A DNA stretch of 7,477 nt from an uncultured Lachnospiraceae bacterium. GTDB lineage: Bacteria; Bacillota; Clostridia; Lachnospirales; Lachnospiraceae. Location of the stretch: contig CAMNWW010000103.1 of assembly GCA_946566415.1 (NCBI GenBank), positions 1 through 7,477 of the forward strand, read 5' to 3'. The first letter of the stretch is position 1; each line of letters starts with the position of its first letter. A program made the translations under genes and the position numbers. This document shows, piece by piece, positions 6,184 to 7,477 of this stretch. A model generated the notes under the pieces. It worked only from the letters and a program-made list of their open reading frames with translations, had not been told where the DNA came from and searched no databases.

Positions 6184-6964
6184 AATTAAAGAAGCATTTG
6201 AAAACAAAAAAGCGTTCATTCCATTTATCACGGGCGGGGATCCGTCCCTGGAGGTGACAAAGAAACTTTTGCCGGCCCTTGAGGAGGCGGGAGCCGATCT
6301 GATAGAAGTCGGGATTCCGTTTTCTGATCCCATTGCGGAAGGTCCGGTGATCCAGGAGGCGGACGTACGTGCGCTCTCAGCAGGCTGCACGACCGATAAG
6401 CTGTTTGACGCGATATCGGAGGTGCAGGAGCAGATCCATATCCCGCTTGTATTCATGACCTATATTAATGCGGTCTACACCTACGGAAAAGAGAGATTTA
6501 TGAAACGGTGCGTCGAATGCGGGATATCAGGCGTCATTGTGCCGGATATGCCGTTTGAAGAGAAACATGAACTTGCTGAGGTGTGCCGTCAGTATGGGCT
6601 TGAGCTGGTATCGCTCATAGCGCCTACATCTCACGACAGGATTTGCCGGATTGCAAAGGAGGCGGAAGGTTTCCTGTACTGTGTATCCTCGCTCGGAGTT
6701 ACCGGCGTGCGCAGTGAGATTACGACGAATGTCGCAGAAATGATTGAGAGGGTCCGTGAGGTTACAGAGATTCCCTGCGCTGTCGGGTTCGGAATTTCTA
6801 CGCCAAAGCAGGCGCGTGAGATGGCGGAGGTAGCAGACGGGGCAATCGTGGGTTCGGCGATCGTGAAAATTATCGCGGCATATGGAGAAGAGTGTGTCCC
6901 TCATGTGACAAAGTATGTGAGGGAAATGAAGGCGGCGGTTGCTTTGGCAGAGCAGGGGCATTGA
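6176..6964 (+). CDS. trpA: Tryptophan synthase alpha chain
   Basis: TrpA cleaves indole-3-glycerol phosphate to indole and glyceraldehyde-3-phosphate and channels indole to TrpB. The 262-residue (beta/alpha)8 barrel is close to the usual 268. FITGGDP (17-23) opens the barrel, and E44 in IEVGIPFSDP matches the catalytic E49 of the E. coli enzyme. The position of the second catalytic acid, Asp60 in E. coli (LADGP), is Glu55 here (IAEGP), so the acid is kept but one carbon longer. Y168 and the flexible loop SSLGVTG (171-177), GFGIS (204-208) and VGSAIVK (225-231) are conserved. The ATG at 6176 overlaps trpB by 8 bases, with a G-rich ribosome binding site at 6161-6168. An upstream ATG at 6104 would give an 80-base overlap and a non-family N-terminus. 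It is the last gene of the operon; no strong plus-strand terminator follows. Confidence 0.97.
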   Translation: MNRIKEAFENKKAFIPFITGGDPSLEVTKKLLPALEEAGADLIEVGIPFSDPIAEGPVIQEADVRALSAGCTTDKLFDAISEVQEQIHIPLVFMTYINAVYTYGKERFMKRCVECGISGVIVPDMPFEEKHELAEVCRQYGLELVSLIAPTSHDRICRIAKEAEGFLYCVSSLGVTGVRSEITTNVAEMIERVREVTEIPCAVGFGISTPKQAREMAEVADGAIVGSAIVKIIAAYGEECVPHVTKYVREMKAAVALAEQGH

Positions 6965-6975
6965 TTGAGTTCAAT

Positions 6976-6999
6976 AAAAACCAGGAACCCCGTTGAGGT
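6976..6999 (-). terminator. Weak terminator-like hairpin behind the small gene
   Basis: Read on the minus strand, ACC and GGT (ends of 6980-6999) enclose an internal loop and an AAC/GTT pair with a GGG loop, followed by TTTTT (6980-6976). It lies 13 bases past the stop codon of the small gene at 7012-7158. The stem is short and interrupted, so this is tentative. Confidence 0.3.
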
Positions 7000-7011
7000 A
7001 AATATATGACG

Positions 7012-7158
7012 TTAATATCGGAGCTGGATGCCTTGTTCTTCGATCCAGTCTTCCAGCTCCTCCTGAGAATCGGCAGCCCATTGGTCGTTCTGGCCGGCCT
7101 TGTACTCGTCCTTTAATTCTTCCTGCTTAAGTTCCTTTCCATATTCTGGGTTTGGCAT
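7012..7158 (-). CDS. Small acidic protein, 48 residues, function unknown
   Basis: An ATG at 7158-7156 opens a 48-codon frame ending at TAA 7014-7012. A perfect AGGAGG (7172-7167) lies eight bases upstream, as good as any in the window, which is the main reason to call it a gene. The protein begins MPNPEYGKEL, is strongly acidic (14 Asp/Glu against 5 Lys/Arg) and ends in an amphipathic-looking stretch, SQEELEDWIEEQGIQLRY. It has no signal peptide, membrane segment or cysteine, so it is predicted to be soluble and cytosolic. I do not recognise the family. It converges on trpA, with 47 bases between the two stop codons. The only strong promoter upstream on this strand is at 7472-7444, beyond a structured leader and a terminator-like hairpin, which suggests expression by read-through. 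Confidence 0.72.
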   Translation of the reverse strand: MPNPEYGKELKQEELKDEYKAGQNDQWAADSQEELEDWIEEQGIQLRY

Positions 7159-7184
7159 AATATATTCCTCCTGCTGATTTTTGA

Positions 7185-7220
7185 TAAGAGAAAAGACACG
7201 ACCACAGTCATGCCTTTTCT
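7185..7220 (-). terminator. Intrinsic terminator-like hairpin before the small gene
   Basis: On the minus strand 7220-7207 pairs with 7202-7189 in an uninterrupted 14-bp stem that includes one G-U and one U-G pair, with a UGUG loop (7206-7203) and a pyrimidine-rich 3' side and tail (UCUUUUCUCUU). On the plus strand the two wobble pairs become A-C mismatches, so the minus strand is the better RNA. The tail lacks a long pure U-run, so termination may be partial. It ends 13 bases upstream of the small gene's ribosome binding site. Confidence 0.55.
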
Positions 7221-7437
7221 TTTTGGTATGTCATTGAGAGGTTTTTCCTCGTTGCATTGCAGTTTTGTCTATATACAAAGCTGGGGAATGCTCCTCGTAA
7301 GAGGGTATATATAAATTGGAGTTTACTGCCGCAAAGCTATTCTTGGGGGAAACAGCCAGCAACAATAAAACTGCAACTGCAACCAATCTGCTGTTACCTG
7401 ACCGGGAATCTCAATATTATTGCTTTCCCGATTAAGT
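7185..7437 (-). ncRNA. Candidate structured RNA or leader, class unknown
   Basis: From the promoter at 7472-7444, a minus-strand RNA would start near 7437 and reach the hairpin at 7220-7189, about 250 nt. First comes a hairpin closed by CGGGAA/TTCCCG (7430-7425 with 7408-7403), with an inner CAAT/ATTG pairing. Next is a long-range helix: 7383-7367 pairs with 7266-7251 in 16 Watson-Crick pairs with a single bulged G (7377). It encloses about 100 nt that include GCUGG/CCAGC (7360-7356 with 7284-7280) and a CCUC-UUAC-GAGG hairpin (7299-7288 region). A GAGG/CCUC hairpin (7250-7238) follows. No protein frame of reasonable length fits this strand here. I could not match it to a riboswitch, 6S, SRP or other class by eye. 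It could be a stand-alone RNA or the regulatory leader of the small gene. Confidence 0.5.
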
Positions 7438-7455
7438 GGTTTTACTATACCACTT
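7434..7455. promoter_or_regulatory. Palindromic operator-like site over a -10 box
   Basis: AAGTGGT (7434-7440) and ACCACTT (7449-7455) form a perfect 7-base inverted repeat with an 8-base centre that covers most of the minus-strand -10 box (7449-7444). The TGGT...ACCA core is of the kind bound by GntR/FadR-type dimers, but no regulator is visible in the window, so that link is only a suggestion. Confidence 0.45.
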
Positions 7456-7472
7456 TATAGTGATGATGTCAA
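7444..7472 (-). promoter_or_regulatory. Strong minus-strand promoter at the right edge
   Basis: Read on the minus strand, TTGACA (7472-7467) is followed after exactly 17 bases by TATAGT (7449-7444). Transcription should start near 7437 and run left through the structured region toward the 48-codon gene. Confidence 0.7.
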
Positions 7473-7477
7473 TAAAA

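Noticed and set aside
6960..6980. ATTGA/TCAAT hairpin after trpA as an operon terminator
   Set aside because: The stem is only 5 A/T-rich base pairs and is followed by A, not T, on the plus strand.
7329..7338. CCGCAAAGCT on the plus strand, similar to a short conserved piece of c-di-GMP-I riboswitches
   Set aside because: The other required conserved segments, such as the upstream GGCAAACC and the tetraloop/receptor, are absent, and the promoter evidence favours the opposite strand.
7257..7460. Plus-strand frame of 67 codons starting with TTG
   Set aside because: It has no ribosome binding site, lies wholly across the predicted RNA helices, hairpins and minus-strand promoter, and its product looks like random translation.
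7434..7461. Possible H-type RNA pseudoknot from the two interleaved inverted repeats
   Set aside because: There are no loop nucleotides between the third and fourth arms to cross a 7-bp stem, so it is sterically unlikely; a DNA operator is the simpler reading.
1..7477. CRISPR array, tRNA or rRNA genes, insertion sequence
   Set aside because: I saw no regularly spaced repeats, no tRNA- or rRNA-like sequence and no transposase frame.

Overview
The window looks like chromosomal DNA from a Gram-positive Clostridia, most plausibly a gut Lachnospiraceae-type Firmicute. This is inferred from strong AGGAGG-type ribosome binding sites, sigma-A-like promoters, a tRNA(Trp) T-box leader, an AAA-ATPase_like family gene and the gene order; no taxonomic search was run.

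Layout. (1) Positions 1-913, minus strand: the first 304 residues of an AAA-ATPase_like (PF09820-type) protein that runs off the left edge. (2) Positions 914-1102: a divergent intergenic region with one promoter facing each way. (3) Positions 1103-2032, plus strand: a 309-residue radical SAM protein of unknown substrate. (4) Positions 2033-2527: no protein gene. This stretch holds a long imperfect inverted repeat, a near-consensus promoter whose -35 box sits inside a palindrome, a complete Trp-specific T-box leader (specifier UGG at 2277-2279) and its intrinsic terminator. (5) Positions 2528-6964: a compact trpD-trpC-trpF-trpB-trpA operon; the last four genes overlap by 8-14 nt. (6) Positions 6965-7477: a convergent minus-strand unit with a strong promoter at the right edge, about 250 nt of predicted structured leader or RNA, a terminator-like hairpin, and then a 48-codon acidic small gene with a very good ribosome binding site.

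How it works together. The five trp genes cover every step from anthranilate to tryptophan: TrpD adds PRPP, TrpF isomerises, TrpC closes the indole ring, and TrpA/TrpB make tryptophan from indole-glycerol phosphate and serine. Uncharged tRNA(Trp) should bind the T-box and prevent termination at 2422-2457, so the operon is expressed when tryptophan is short. Anthranilate synthase (trpE, trpG) is not in this operon, although the T-box and promoter are intact directly ahead of trpD. Anthranilate must therefore be made from another locus or taken up.

The part least explained by known families is the right end: a structured minus-strand RNA closed by a 16-bp long-range helix, made from a promoter carrying a palindromic operator-like site, and ending in a hairpin just ahead of a small acidic protein gene of unknown function.
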